NCBI RefSeq assembly: GCF_010091945.1
Contig: NZ_WVIE01000005.1
Location: 124,001-188,000 of the forward strand
Direction: 5' to 3'
Source: Myxacorys almedinensis A
GTDB lineage: Bacteria; Cyanobacteriota; Cyanobacteriia; Leptolyngbyales; Leptolyngbyaceae
DNA length: 64,000 bases
Position 1 is the stretch's first letter; every line of letters starts with the position of its first letter. Both the position numbers and the translations under genes were made by a program. Positions 45,250-54,742 of the stretch are shown here, in pieces. The notes beneath the pieces were generated by a model that saw only the letters and a list, made by a program, of their open reading frames with translations, searched no databases and had not been told where the DNA came from.

Positions 45250-45287
45250 TTTCAAGCGGTGAAATAAGTTTCAAGCGGTGAAATAAG
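45250..45287. repeat. 19-bp tandem duplication before the panB stop
   Basis: TTTCAAGCGGTGAAATAAG occurs twice head to tail (45250-45268 and 45269-45287), just beyond the panB stop codon in the spacer. The rest of 44983-45290 holds no gene. Confidence 0.85.
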
Positions 45288-45290
45288 TGC

Positions 45291-46088
45291 TTAGGGTTCT
45301 AGAAATTGGCGTGGTTCCTGGATCGCGGCGTTTTGTCGCACCTCACTACAGTAGTCCTGCGCGGCTTGAGTGATTAACTCATACAAATTGAGATAAGACT
45401 TGGCAAACTTTGGCTTCCAGGTTCCCAAGCCCAACACATCAGACGTGACGAGGACTTGACCATCACAGTGATGTCCGGCTCCGATGCCAATAGTGGGAAT
45501 CGTGAGTTTCTCGCTGATCGTTTGGGCAAGATCTGCCGGAATGTGTTCTAACACAATAGAAAACGCGCCGGCTTGTTCAAGCGCGATCGCTTCTGACAAA
45601 ATCCGCTCTTTGTCTTCAGGAGATGTCCCTTGTTGCCGAAACCCTGTTTGCCGGACAGACTGCGGCGTTAGCCCAACATGACCCATCACCGGAATGCCAA
45701 TGTGAACTAGTTTAGAAACGGTTTCTGCCATCGCCGCATGCCCTCCTTCGAGCTTGACGCCGCCTGCGCCCGTTTCTTTGAGCACCCGCCCTGCCGAATG
45801 AATCGCCTGCTGCGGGCTTTCTTGGTAACTCATGAACGGCAAATCCACGATAACTAATGCCTGTTTGACGCCGCGACACACTGCCTTCGCGTGATGCAGC
45901 ATTTCGTCTAGCGTTAGCGGCAGTGTTGTGTCATGCCCTAACGCCACCATCGCTAACGAATCACCCACTAAGATGACATCAACACCGGCGTGATCCAAAA
46001 TTTGGGCAATGGCATAATCCCATGCGGTGAGAACTGCGATCGCACGCCCTTGCTGTTTCCACTGAATCAGTTGTTGGGGAGTAGGCAT
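45291..46088 (-). CDS. panB: 3-methyl-2-oxobutanoate hydroxymethyltransferase
   Basis: First step of pantothenate synthesis: adds a hydroxymethyl group from methylene-THF to 2-oxoisovalerate. 265 residues. [56 protein letters not shown] carries the metal-binding Asp, and [37 protein letters not shown] complete the barrel motifs. 53 nt downstream of the beta-propeller gene on the same strand. Confidence 0.96.
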   Translation of the reverse strand: MPTPQQLIQWKQQGRAIAVLTAWDYAIAQILDHAGVDVILVGDSLAMVALGHDTTLPLTLDEMLHHAKAVCRGVKQALVIVDLPFMSYQESPQQAIHSAGRVLKETGAGGVKLEGGHAAMAETVSKLVHIGIPVMGHVGLTPQSVRQTGFRQQGTSPEDKERILSEAIALEQAGAFSIVLEHIPADLAQTISEKLTIPTIGIGAGHHCDGQVLVTSDVLGLGTWKPKFAKSYLNLYELITQAAQDYCSEVRQNAAIQEPRQFLEP

Positions 46089-46141
46089 AACGGTAAATCA
46101 TCATTCGGGGTTAAGCGAATGACGAGGAGACTCCCTCTATT

Positions 46142-47179
46142 TTACTCTGCCGCTCCAGGAGAAATACGGCTGAACATCCGATGAGGCTTGGTTTGATAGG
46201 TCGTCATGCTCACCCAGGCAAGCCCTTCGGTGGTGCCGACCCAGAGTTTGTTTCCGGTATCGGGCGAGAGCGTCAGCACACGGCTAGAAGGGAGGTTGGG
46301 AACCTGACCGACGATCGCCCCATTGGCAGGGTTAACGCGAAATAATCCTTGGCTGGTTCCCGCCCAAAGGCTGCCAACTTGGTCAAGCCCGATGGACAAA
46401 ATATTTCGTCCTCGCAATTGGGTGAGCGATCGCACCATTTTCCCGTCTAGAGGATCAACTTCTACCAACCCGCTCGGAGTCCCTGCCCATAGCGAACCGT
46501 CCGCATCTAATGCCAAGGTTTGAACCGCGCCGCCTGCGATCGCACTGACTTCCTGAAGCACTTGGGCGCGGGCAGTATCCACCTGCACTAGCCCTTCAAG
46601 CGTGCCGACCCAAAGCTGCCCTTTGGCATCTAGGCTAAGGGCATTGGCGCTGACTCCGGGCAACTTTTGCAGCGTCGTCATCACCAGTCCTTGATCGGGG
46701 CTGACCAGCACCAAGCCTTGATCGGTGCCGACCCAGAGAAAGCCGCGTCGATCGACCAGCAGAGACAGCACGCGATTAGAAGGAAGCGTAATATTTTGAG
46801 CCGTTACCTCGTTGGTGCGCGGGTCGATGCGCCAGATGCCTTCGTAGGTGCCAACCCAAATGCGCCCGACGCGATCTTGGGCAAGGGCTGCGATCGCAAG
46901 ATTTGGCAGAGGCACCCTCGCCAAGACGCGCCCCGTGTGAGGATCAACGTTCGCAACTTCTTTACCAGTGGCGATCCAAAGGTTGCCTTTATAGTCGCGC
47001 TGGGATGCACTCACCCGAAACTCATCGGTAGCGATCGGTTGAGTTGGGATGGTTGGGACATTGGGAGGCGGAGCGATCGGAACATAAGGCATCGGTTCGG
47101 CTCTGGTGATCGAAGAAATGCTGAGAGCCACCATGAAAGAACTGAGACCCACTCCGATTTGTCGGGGTAAATACGTCAT
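46142..47179 (-). CDS. Exported two-component-regulator-type beta-propeller protein
   Basis: 345 residues. Signal peptide MTYLPRQIGVGLSSFMVALSISSITRAEP, then about seven repeats of the Reg_prop type, with [IL]W[AV]GT..G[LI]..VDP.. recurring every ~42 residues (GRIWVGTYEGIWRIDP, GFLWVGTDQGLVLVSP, GQLWVGTLEGLVQVDT, GSLWAGTPSGLVEVDP, GSLWAGTSQGLFRVNP, KLWVGTTEGLAWVS). It is the sensor-domain module of hybrid kinases standing alone, probably periplasmic. No kinase is adjacent. A partner is unknown. Confidence 0.85.
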   Translation of the reverse strand: MTYLPRQIGVGLSSFMVALSISSITRAEPMPYVPIAPPPNVPTIPTQPIATDEFRVSASQRDYKGNLWIATGKEVANVDPHTGRVLARVPLPNLAIAALAQDRVGRIWVGTYEGIWRIDPRTNEVTAQNITLPSNRVLSLLVDRRGFLWVGTDQGLVLVSPDQGLVMTTLQKLPGVSANALSLDAKGQLWVGTLEGLVQVDTARAQVLQEVSAIAGGAVQTLALDADGSLWAGTPSGLVEVDPLDGKMVRSLTQLRGRNILSIGLDQVGSLWAGTSQGLFRVNPANGAIVGQVPNLPSSRVLTLSPDTGNKLWVGTTEGLAWVSMTTYQTKPHRMFSRISPGAAE

Positions 47180-47378
47180 AATCTACACTCCATCGTCCCT
47201 TAGACCAGGCATATTATGCCCCAAGCCATCGAACTATGTCGCAAATATACTGCCATAACTGGAAGTGCAGATGGAACGGCGATCGCAACCTTTCCAGGTG
47301 CCAAAGAAGGTTGCCCAAACTGGCAGGTATCGAATCGCCTACCCGATTGCGTTCCAACCGTGAGAGAACTACGTTCGG

Positions 47379-49376
47379 TTAACGACCCAGCAGCTTATCG
47401 CGCAGATGCTTGATTTTGTCCCGATACTTCGCGGCGTCCTCAAACTCCATCTTCTTTGCTGCCTCTTTCATCTGAGCTTCTAGCTGAGTAATCAGAGTTG
47501 GAATATTTTCCAGAGGAATATCGCTCGCGTGTTCATAAACCTGGTCAAGCTCTTGGGCATTTAACCGACGAGAAACATCTAAAAAAGACAAGATTGAATT
47601 ACTTGATCGCTTGATAATCGGGGTTGGCACAATGCCGTGCTTCTTGTTGTACGCCATCTGAATCACTCGGCGGCGCTCAGTTGCATCGATCGCTTTCGCC
47701 ATGCTGTCGGTGTAGTTGTCGGCGTAGAGAATGGCTTTGCCTTCGATATGGCGTGCTGCCCGCCCGATGGTTTGAATCAGCGATCGCTCTGCCCGCAAAA
47801 ATCCTTCTTTATCGGCATCCAAAATCGCCACCAGCGACACTTCGGGCAAATCTAGCCCTTCTCGCAGCAAGTTTACGCCAACCAACACGTCGAAAATGCC
47901 TTCGCGCAAATCTTGTAGAATTTCGATCCGTTCAATGGAGGTAATTTCGGAGTGCAAATATCGAACTCGAACCCCGCGCTCTTGAAAATACTCGGTCAAA
48001 TCTTCTGCCATCCGCTTGGTTAGCGTGGTGATCAACGTCCGTTCGTGTTTTGCGACGCGCTCTTGAATTTCGTGCAGCAGATCATCAACTTGCCCACTCG
48101 TCGGGCGCACAAACACTTCTGGATCAAGAACACCCGTCGGGCGGATCACTTGCTCGGCAATTCGATCTTCAGAGATTTCAAGCTCCCAATTTCCAGGGGT
48201 TGCCGACACAAATACACATTGGTTCACCTTGTTCCAAAACTCCTCTGCTTTGAGGGGGCGGTTGTCTGCGGCACTCGGCAGGCGAAACCCGTGTTCGATC
48301 AAGACATTTTTTCGAGACTGGTCGCCGTTGTACATCGCTCGAATCTGAGGCAGGGTGACGTGAGATTCGTCAATCACCAGCAGCCAATCTTTTGGAAAAT
48401 AGTCGATCAAACATTCGGGGGACTCTCCGGCTGACCGCCCGGCTAGGTGACGAGAATAGTTTTCGACGCCGTTGCAAAATCCGACTTCTCGGAGCACTTC
48501 TAAGTCATACCGTGTTCGTTGTTCTAACCGTTGGGCTTCTAGTAATTTTCCGTTGGTTTCTAGTTCGACCAGGCGTTGCTTTAGCTCTAGCTCGATCGCA
48601 TCACAAGCCGATTGCAGCCGATCTTCTGGAGTGACAAAGTGACGAGCCGGATAGACATTCACAGCCTCCATACTTTGCAATGTTGCGCCTGTGACGGGAT
48701 CAACATATCGAATGGCATCAATTTCATCACCAAAGAATTCCACTCGGATGATGCGATCTTCGTAGGCAGGTCCAATTTCTAAGACATCGCCCTTGACGCG
48801 AAACTTACCGCGACCTAAATCTAAGTCGTTGCGGGAATATTGCACTGATGCCAGGTCGCGAAGAATCTGACGCTGATTGACTTCTTCTCCCACCCGCAGG
48901 GGAATCGACGCATTCAAATATTCCGACGGAATGCCCAACCCGTAAATGCAGCTAATCGATGCGACCACAATCACATCGTTGCGCTCGAACAGCGATCGCG
49001 TTGCGGAGTGCCGCAGCATATCAATTTCTTCGTTGATCGACGCGGTTTTCTCGATGTAGGTATCGCTCACCGGAACGTAGGCTTCAGGCTGATAGTAGTC
49101 GTAATAGCTGATGAAATATTCCACCGCATTATCTGGAAAAAACTCTCGTAACTCGTTGCACAGTTGAGCCGCGAGGGTTTTGTTGTGGGCTAACAGCAGC
49201 GTCGGTTTACTAACGTTATCAATCACCCGCGCGATCGTATGGGTTTTTCCGGTTCCGGTGGCACCCAGCAGGGTTTGGTAGCGGTTGCCAGCGTTGAGCG
49301 ATTGGGTCAGGGCTGCGATCGCGGTTGGCTGATCGCCCATCGGGGTAAACGGCGCTTGAATATTGAAGTCTGCCAT
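47379..49376 (-). CDS. uvrB: UvrABC excinuclease subunit B
   Basis: 665 residues. Walker [13 protein letters not shown], beta-hairpin [12 protein letters not shown], helicase motifs [48 protein letters not shown], and the C-terminal UVR domain [23 protein letters not shown] that contacts UvrC. Acts with UvrA (at 2.5-5.5 kb) to verify damage and position UvrC. No neighbour in an obvious operon. Confidence 0.98.
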   Translation of the reverse strand: MADFNIQAPFTPMGDQPTAIAALTQSLNAGNRYQTLLGATGTGKTHTIARVIDNVSKPTLLLAHNKTLAAQLCNELREFFPDNAVEYFISYYDYYQPEAYVPVSDTYIEKTASINEEIDMLRHSATRSLFERNDVIVVASISCIYGLGIPSEYLNASIPLRVGEEVNQRQILRDLASVQYSRNDLDLGRGKFRVKGDVLEIGPAYEDRIIRVEFFGDEIDAIRYVDPVTGATLQSMEAVNVYPARHFVTPEDRLQSACDAIELELKQRLVELETNGKLLEAQRLEQRTRYDLEVLREVGFCNGVENYSRHLAGRSAGESPECLIDYFPKDWLLVIDESHVTLPQIRAMYNGDQSRKNVLIEHGFRLPSAADNRPLKAEEFWNKVNQCVFVSATPGNWELEISEDRIAEQVIRPTGVLDPEVFVRPTSGQVDDLLHEIQERVAKHERTLITTLTKRMAEDLTEYFQERGVRVRYLHSEITSIERIEILQDLREGIFDVLVGVNLLREGLDLPEVSLVAILDADKEGFLRAERSLIQTIGRAARHIEGKAILYADNYTDSMAKAIDATERRRVIQMAYNKKHGIVPTPIIKRSSNSILSFLDVSRRLNAQELDQVYEHASDIPLENIPTLITQLEAQMKEAAKKMEFEDAAKYRDKIKHLRDKLLGR

Positions 49377-49733
49377 AGGGATGAAACAGAAGAGGTGAAG
49401 GGGCGATCGCCTTCTAGTGTAACGAGTTTCACGGGAAGCAGGAGGGGAGACAACTATCGATTTTGAGGGAGATTGCCGTACTAAATGGCGAACCGTTAAG
49501 CCCAGCCGAAGGGCTTGAGTTGGGCATCAGGCTGATCCCAGCACCGATTTTAGAACGGGCGCGTTTTAGAACAGATTGAGCGATCGCAACCTTTGGCAAA
49601 GGCAGCTTTTTGATCATCGCAAGTGATCATGGCAAGATACAGCGATCGCAAGCAGCACTAACTTTCATTCATCTTAGTGTTTCAGATTTCGCATTTCTAG
49701 CAATCATTTAGAAATTATCCAGCAATCACAGTT
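49377..49733. other. Intergenic stretch between uvrB and the histidine kinase
   Basis: One short minus frame (62 codons, 49429-49617) has low-complexity composition and no homologous character; not called. No repeats or terminators of strength seen. Confidence 0.45.
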
Positions 49734-50858
49734 CTATTTTTGGAATTTACAAGGGATTGTCACCGTGAATGTGCTGCCAACGTTAACTTCACTATTTACG
49801 ATGATGGTTCCTTGGTAAGCGCGGACGAGTTGATCTGCGATCGCAAGCCCCAATCCTGTGCCACCAATCGTGCCTACGTTAGAGCCTCGATAAAATGGCG
49901 TAAATAACTCTGCGAGTTCGCTTTGAGGGATACCAATTCCTTGGTCTTGAATCCGAAACGCGATCGCACCAGAGTCATACTGCAACTCAAACCGAATTTC
50001 ACCTTTAGACGAATACTTGATGGCGTTAGACAGCAAATTGCTGAGAATATGCCGTAGCAGCGTAGGATCGAGAACGAGCGTTTGTGTCTCAAATACGTCA
50101 TTTGCAGAGAAGCGGATCGTGATCTCGTGATCCAATTCTCTCAACTCATCGATCAGCACTCGACAAAACACCAAAAGATTTAACGCAACGGGACGAAATG
50201 AAATATCTCCCGATCGGCTCTGACAGAGCAAAGAGGAGTAATCGAGCAATTGCCCCATGCGCCGTACAGACGATCGCGCCCGATCTAAACATGTGAGTTT
50301 CTGCAACGATCGCGACGAATAATCTTCTTGCTCTAATTCCTCGATCCAATCAAACGTCACCAAAAGGGTGCTCAACGGGGTGCGTAACTCATGGTCAACC
50401 GATCGCATAAACTGAGTTTGCCGCCGCCGATGGGCAATTTCTTGATGCAGGGTTTCTTGCAGCGTTGTTTGCGTCTGTTTAGCGTGGGTTTGGGTTTGGT
50501 GATGAGAGAGAGCCGTTGCGATCGCAGCCCTCAAGGCTTCCGTCTCCCACGGGTTGGCAAGATACACCCTGTTCCATCGCTCCAGCACCGGGTCAGCCAA
50601 ACGAAGTCCCTGAACGCCAAAGATCACAATCGGCAGGTTCATCTCTGCCCCGATTGCCTCTACTAGCCCCGGTTGAACAGATGCAGCAATTCGCGCATCC
50701 AGCATCACAAGCTCAGGCTGCACCTGCCAAACCCTCTCGCGCAGGGCGCTCAAGCACGATGCGATCGCAACGTCATAGCCTAATCTGATCAGACGATGCT
50801 TTAGATCCAACTTAACCCATGGTTCTTGTGCAATCACCAAGATGCTGCTGATTATCAT
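49734..50858 (-). CDS. Sensor histidine kinase with N-terminal pseudo-receiver
   Basis: 374 residues from ATG 50858 (an upstream TTG at 50882 is disregarded). The N-terminal ~115 residues are receiver-like (SSILVIAQEPWVKLDLKHRLIRLGYDVAI..., Asp54 in ELVMLDARI), but the acidic pair and conserved Lys are lost, so phosphotransfer there is doubtful. After a Gln/His-rich linker come the H-box FMRSVDHELRTPLSTLLV (His156), N-box LLSNAIKYSS and G-boxes IQDQGIGIP, GTGLGLAIADQL. Cytosolic, no membrane helix. Divergent from the response regulator, 57 nt apart. Confidence 0.9.
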   Translation of the reverse strand: MIISSILVIAQEPWVKLDLKHRLIRLGYDVAIASCLSALRERVWQVQPELVMLDARIAASVQPGLVEAIGAEMNLPIVIFGVQGLRLADPVLERWNRVYLANPWETEALRAAIATALSHHQTQTHAKQTQTTLQETLHQEIAHRRRQTQFMRSVDHELRTPLSTLLVTFDWIEELEQEDYSSRSLQKLTCLDRARSSVRRMGQLLDYSSLLCQSRSGDISFRPVALNLLVFCRVLIDELRELDHEITIRFSANDVFETQTLVLDPTLLRHILSNLLSNAIKYSSKGEIRFELQYDSGAIAFRIQDQGIGIPQSELAELFTPFYRGSNVGTIGGTGLGLAIADQLVRAYQGTIIVNSEVNVGSTFTVTIPCKFQK

Positions 50859-50915
50859 ATGATTTATCTCGCAGAGTCCCAACTTTTATGGGCAAGATCA
50901 TACGCTATTGCACGC

Positions 50916-52136
50916 ATGAGACTTTTATTTGTGGAAGATGATTCAGAATTTGCCGCACAACTGAGCGGCGCGCTGATGCAGCAGCACTATATTGTCGATA
51001 TTGCCACAGATGGAGAAACCGCTTGGAGTCTGCTGCAAACCGTGCCCTATGATCTGATTTTGCTAGATCTGATGCTGCCAAAACTGAATGGCTTGGAGCT
51101 ATGTCAGCGCATTCGCAGTCAAGGATCGTCTATGCCCATTTTGTTTCTCACCGCAAAAAACACGATCGATGACAAAGTTTTGGGTCTTGATGCCGGAGCA
51201 GACGACTACCTAACAAAGCCGGTCGGGGTGCGAGAAGTGACAGCCCGCCTTCGAGCGTTGTTGCGTCGCCGCGCAGTGCCCATCGTTCCGGCTCTCACAT
51301 GGGGGCTGTTGCAACTTGATCTCGGCTGCCACGAAGCCACTTATGGCGGCACCCCTCTTTCTCTGACGCCCAAAGAATATATGTTGCTAGAACTCTTGCT
51401 GCGGCGGGGAGATTGGGTGCACAAGCACGCGGCTATTTTAGAGCAGCTATGGGCATTTGATCGCGATCCGCCTAGTGAAGATGCGGTGCGATCGCACATT
51501 AAAGGGTTGCGTCGCAAACTCAAAGCGGTTGGTGCCGCCGATTTAATTGAAACCGTGTATGGCGTAGGCTATCGGCTAAATCCGATCTACCTAACGTCTT
51601 CTGTGCAGAACGAAGCGCTCCTGCGATCGCGTCCGTCGGATTCAATGGCGACAGACGATCGCGCAGATCAGAAACGACCCTGCATTGCCTCGAAAATTCT
51701 GGTCGTCGATCGCAATGCCCCGCACCTTGAGTTGATTCAACACACGCTAGAACCTTTTGGGTTAGAAGTCGTATTATCAAATGATCCGATGACCCTTTGG
51801 CAAGCCTTAGATACTCACCGTCCTGATGTTTTGGTGTTGGGGGCGGATATGCCAGCGGTCGATCGGCTTACCCTATGCCGTGTGCTACGGAAAGACCTGC
51901 GCTGGAACTGGCTGCCAACGCTGATTTTGACCTCTGAAACTGACCCAGAAACCATTCATCAGATTTTTGAGGCGGGCGCAGATGATTTTGCCCACCAGCC
52001 CATTGTGGCGTCGGAACTGGTGACCCGAATTCTTAACCGATTGGAACGGGTACGAATGATTTACAGTTCCTTCGAGATGAAGCAAAGCACTTGCAACAAT
52101 CCTCATCAACAAGCTGAGAAATTGGTTCTTGAATGA
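50916..52136 (+). CDS. OmpR-type response regulator with extra C-terminal receiver (REC-wHTH-REC)
   Basis: 406 residues from ATG 50916 (the frame is open to 50826, but conserved sequence begins MRLLFVEDD). REC 1 is canonical: acidic pair VEDD, phospho-Asp51 (LLDLMLP), Thr in FLTAK, Lys in YLTKP. A winged-helix DNA-binding domain at about 120-225 includes LTPKEYMLLELLLRRGDWV and VRSHIKGLRRKLK...TVYGVGYRL. A second receiver follows (VVDRN..., VLVLGAD, ILTSE) whose conserved Lys is replaced (FAHQP), so it is probably a pseudo-receiver. Paired divergently with the kinase. Confidence 0.9.
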   Translation: MRLLFVEDDSEFAAQLSGALMQQHYIVDIATDGETAWSLLQTVPYDLILLDLMLPKLNGLELCQRIRSQGSSMPILFLTAKNTIDDKVLGLDAGADDYLTKPVGVREVTARLRALLRRRAVPIVPALTWGLLQLDLGCHEATYGGTPLSLTPKEYMLLELLLRRGDWVHKHAAILEQLWAFDRDPPSEDAVRSHIKGLRRKLKAVGAADLIETVYGVGYRLNPIYLTSSVQNEALLRSRPSDSMATDDRADQKRPCIASKILVVDRNAPHLELIQHTLEPFGLEVVLSNDPMTLWQALDTHRPDVLVLGADMPAVDRLTLCRVLRKDLRWNWLPTLILTSETDPETIHQIFEAGADDFAHQPIVASELVTRILNRLERVRMIYSSFEMKQSTCNNPHQQAEKLVLE

Positions 52137-52302
52137 ATACTGCTCAACCGTTGGTTACTCACCAGAAGCACAATGGGTAATAAAAATCGGTAGCAGAATT
52201 ACATTGTGTGTTTAAACTGTATCAAGAAGTACAAAGCCTTTTGGACTCGCTTTACTTATATTGATCAGCTTAATCAACAAATATTGATTAAAAGTTCTTG
52301 CG

Positions 52303-52758
52303 ATGAATGCAGACACGCTAGCGGCAATAGACTCTACGGCTGAGACATTTCATATTTTATTAGTTGAAGCAAATGAAGATGATGCTAATTTGCTCCGTCG
52401 AGTTTTTTTTCGGGCAGGGCGAGACCTCTGGAACGTGGTGCAGGTTGAGCAACTCGAAGAAGCGATCGAGTTAGTGTTTGAGTCAAGCTGCTGCTTTAAG
52501 TTTGATGCCGTTCTGCTCGACCTCGATTTATCCGATTCTACTGGGCTGGCAACCCTAACTCGGTTTCGCGCCGAAATCCCCGACCTCCCGGTGATTATTT
52601 TGACCACCCTGGATGATGATGACCTTGCCGTGCGCGCTATTCAAGCAGGCGCTCAAGACTATTTACTCAAAGATGAAACGACGATTCGACAACTGATTGG
52701 CGCGATTCATTATGCGATCGCCCGTCACAACGTTATTAATTTCTCAAAAAATAATTAA
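52303..52758 (+). CDS. Single-domain response regulator (receiver only)
   Basis: 151 residues: HILLVEANEDDANLL (acidic cluster), AVLLDLDLSDSTG with phospho-Asp73, VIILTTLDDDD, and Lys in DYLLKDET. No output domain, so a CheY-like shuttle. About 170 nt downstream of the REC-wHTH-REC gene on the same strand, and may belong to the same phosphorelay. The receiver lies within residues 15-140. Confidence 0.88.
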   Translation: MNADTLAAIDSTAETFHILLVEANEDDANLLRRVFFRAGRDLWNVVQVEQLEEAIELVFESSCCFKFDAVLLDLDLSDSTGLATLTRFRAEIPDLPVIILTTLDDDDLAVRAIQAGAQDYLLKDETTIRQLIGAIHYAIARHNVINFSKNN

Positions 52759-52827
52759 TTGACTATCCGCACCGCTAATTAAATCGTAATTTCTAAAAGG
52801 TGGAGAACTTGGGAATTTAGCACGCCG

Positions 52828-52854
52828 CCGTTTCAAACTCAGCTTTTGAAACGG
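52828..52854 (+). terminator. Hairpin terminator-like element
   Basis: A perfect 10-bp stem CCGTTTCAAA (52828-52837)/TTTGAAACGG (52845-52854), 7-nt loop, then TTCTTGCC. 70 nt after the receiver gene. Confidence 0.6.
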
Positions 52855-53096
52855 TTCTTGCCTAGGTGCGATCGCAATTTTCCCCTCGGTTTGGTTCCCA
52901 AATCTACCAATTTTCTCCTCATCTTTTTCATATTTAGGACTTAACCTATTAAGGCAATGTGCTCAATTCCACTCATACCCTTTCACTCATACTGTATGGT
53001 TCGTAGTTTTCCCCTGTTCCCCAAAGCGCCTCGCCGCTCCCCTTGTATCTTCTACCGTTCTGCCAAAACTGTGCCCCCCGTTTTTGGAGAAGCCAG

Positions 53097-53468
53097 ATGA
53101 GAATACAAGATATTTATCACTTTTTTCAGTCCCCGCAGCCGGTTTTTCTAAACCAAGAACTAGCGGTGTGCTACATCGCAGAAGTTCTTGCTGAACATCA
53201 ATCTTACGGAACCGAACTGATTCAGCACCTAGAAGCCCGATACCCAAAGTTTCGGCTTTCAGACACCGTATTGTGCGCCGCGCTTAAATTTTTAGAACGG
53301 GAAGAGATGGTAACGTCTTACTGGAAAAAGGTAGAAGGGCGGGGGCGTCCACGCCGGATGTATGAGCTAAATACCGACAAGCGCCAGATGGCTCAAAACC
53401 TAGCTCACCTGTGGCAACAATATGCTACAAAGCTGGAGGTAGGTCGCCAACCCGTCGAACAACACTAG
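53097..53468 (+). CDS. PadR-family transcriptional regulator (Pex-like)
   Basis: 123 residues from ATG 53097 with TGGAGAAG upstream (the frame opens at 53043). LNQELAVCYIAEVLAEHQSYGTELIQHLEARYPKFRLSDTVLCAALKFLEREEMVTSYWKKVEGRGRPRRMYELN is a PadR winged helix with the conserved basic GRGRPRR wing. In cyanobacteria PadR proteins of this size include the circadian regulator Pex; whether this is its ortholog is unknown. Its stop codon lies inside the end of a dispersed repeat (see 53465). Confidence 0.85.
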   Translation: MRIQDIYHFFQSPQPVFLNQELAVCYIAEVLAEHQSYGTELIQHLEARYPKFRLSDTVLCAALKFLEREEMVTSYWKKVEGRGRPRRMYELNTDKRQMAQNLAHLWQQYATKLEVGRQPVEQH

Positions 53469-53490
53469 TGGTCTGTCACGTTTGAAATGA
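53465..53490. repeat. MITE-end-like repeat, solo copy
   Basis: CTAGTGGTCTGTCACGTTTG matches the left end of the element at 55293. It supplies the TAG stop of the PadR gene. No right end is found downstream, so it is a truncated or decayed copy. Confidence 0.6.
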
Positions 53491-53503
53491 TGAACTGGGA
53501 ATT

Positions 53504-53551
53504 GATGAGTGGATGAGTGGATGAGTGGATGGGTGGATGAGTGGATGGGTC
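53504..53551. repeat. 8-bp tandem repeat (GATGAGTG), six copies
   Basis: Units at 53504, 53512, 53520, 53528, 53536 and 53544 (GATGAGTG or GATGGGTG, the last one ending in C), followed by a long C/T-rich tract. Likely length-variable. Confidence 0.85.
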
Positions 53552-53704
53552 ATCTCCCTCCACCCTCTCACCCCTCTCCCCTCACCCCTCTCTCCTGCAC
53601 CCCCCAACCTCAAGCCTTCGTAAGAAGAAATCAAATTAGAATGAGGTCATGAGCCACACCAAAATCGGTCAGTCGGCTTTTTTGACTATGAATGGCACAT
53701 CATC

Positions 53705-54709
53705 ATGAAGCTTTCTAAGAAGAATCTCGAAGGGCGGCTTGACCATGTTTACGATGCGATCGTCGTAGGTGGCGGGGCAGGAGGTCTATCTGCTGCCGTT
53801 TATCTACAGCGCTATCGTCTATCCTCCCTAGTCGTAGAAAAAGGACGGGGGCGATCGTTCTGGATGCAAGAGCTTCGCAACTATTTAGGATTGCCGCCCG
53901 AAACACCCGGAAGAACCCTCTTACAGCAAGGACAATCTCACCTCCAATCAGTGGGTGGAGATTACCTGTCCGGCTTTGTCGAAGCCGTTGAAGACGAAGG
54001 CGAGACCTTTGCTGTCACCGTCAAAATCGGCAAAACCGACCCGATTTACCCCGTCTTCCGCTCAAAATATCTCGTGTCTGCCAGTGGCATTATCGATCAT
54101 CTGCCGCAACTCGAAGATCAGCAAAACGTGTTTGACTACGCAGGCTACAATCTGCACGTCTGCATGATTTGCGATGGCTACGACATGGCAGACCAAAAAT
54201 GCGGGTTGTTCGTCAACTCTGAAGCGGCAATTCATACTGCCTTTGTCTTAAATTGGTTTACGCCTTACATCACCGTATTTACCCAAGGGCTATGCGAAGT
54301 TGGGCAGGACATGCGAGACAAACTCAAGGCGCACGGCTATCCCCTGATCGAAACGCCGTTAAAGCGATTTGTCGGACAAAACCACCACATGAGCGGGGTT
54401 GAACTCACAGACGGAACCACCGTAGACTTAGAGACGGGTCTCATCTCAATGGGTTCGCATTATTACAACCAATACCTGAAAGGGCTTGACCTAGACTGGA
54501 AAGGTGGCAATTTAGTCACAGACGGCATGTGCCGCACCTCTCACCCGCGAATTTTTGCCCTAGGCGACCTCAAAGAAGGTCTAAATCAAGTTTCAATTGC
54601 GGTTGCAGATGGTACATTGGCTGCAACCGCAATTTGGCGAGATATTCGGCGATCGGCTCCTCCCCGGTTGTGGGAAGAACACGTCTCTCTCGCCCAACAC
54701 CAAACTTAG
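53705..54709 (+). CDS. Thioredoxin-reductase-like flavoprotein, probably diflavin-linked disulfide oxidoreductase (DDOR-like)
   Basis: 334 residues. FAD site VVGGGAGGLSAAVYLQRY (20-37), VVEKGRGRSFWMQELRNYLGLP, redox-active Cys153-Cys156 in HVCMICDGYD, C-terminal FAD motif IFALGDLKEGLNQVSIAVADG. The NADPH-binding half lacks the normal GGGxSA loop (only KCGLFVNSEAAIHTAF), so NADPH use is doubtful. This fits the cyanobacterial DDOR group, where a second FAD occupies the NADPH site; the electron donor is not known from sequence. The coiled-coil gene follows after 33 nt. Confidence 0.85.
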   Translation: MKLSKKNLEGRLDHVYDAIVVGGGAGGLSAAVYLQRYRLSSLVVEKGRGRSFWMQELRNYLGLPPETPGRTLLQQGQSHLQSVGGDYLSGFVEAVEDEGETFAVTVKIGKTDPIYPVFRSKYLVSASGIIDHLPQLEDQQNVFDYAGYNLHVCMICDGYDMADQKCGLFVNSEAAIHTAFVLNWFTPYITVFTQGLCEVGQDMRDKLKAHGYPLIETPLKRFVGQNHHMSGVELTDGTTVDLETGLISMGSHYYNQYLKGLDLDWKGGNLVTDGMCRTSHPRIFALGDLKEGLNQVSIAVADGTLAATAIWRDIRRSAPPRLWEEHVSLAQHQT

Positions 54710-54742
54710 ATAAACCCCCTTAGATAACGGAGTAACTCAATC

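Noticed and set aside
47216-47413. 65-codon plus-strand ORF between the propeller gene and uvrB
   Set aside because: It runs into the uvrB 3' end, has no ribosome site and no protein-like pattern.
49429-49617. 62-codon minus-strand ORF
   Set aside because: Low-complexity composition, no start context, no recognisable family.
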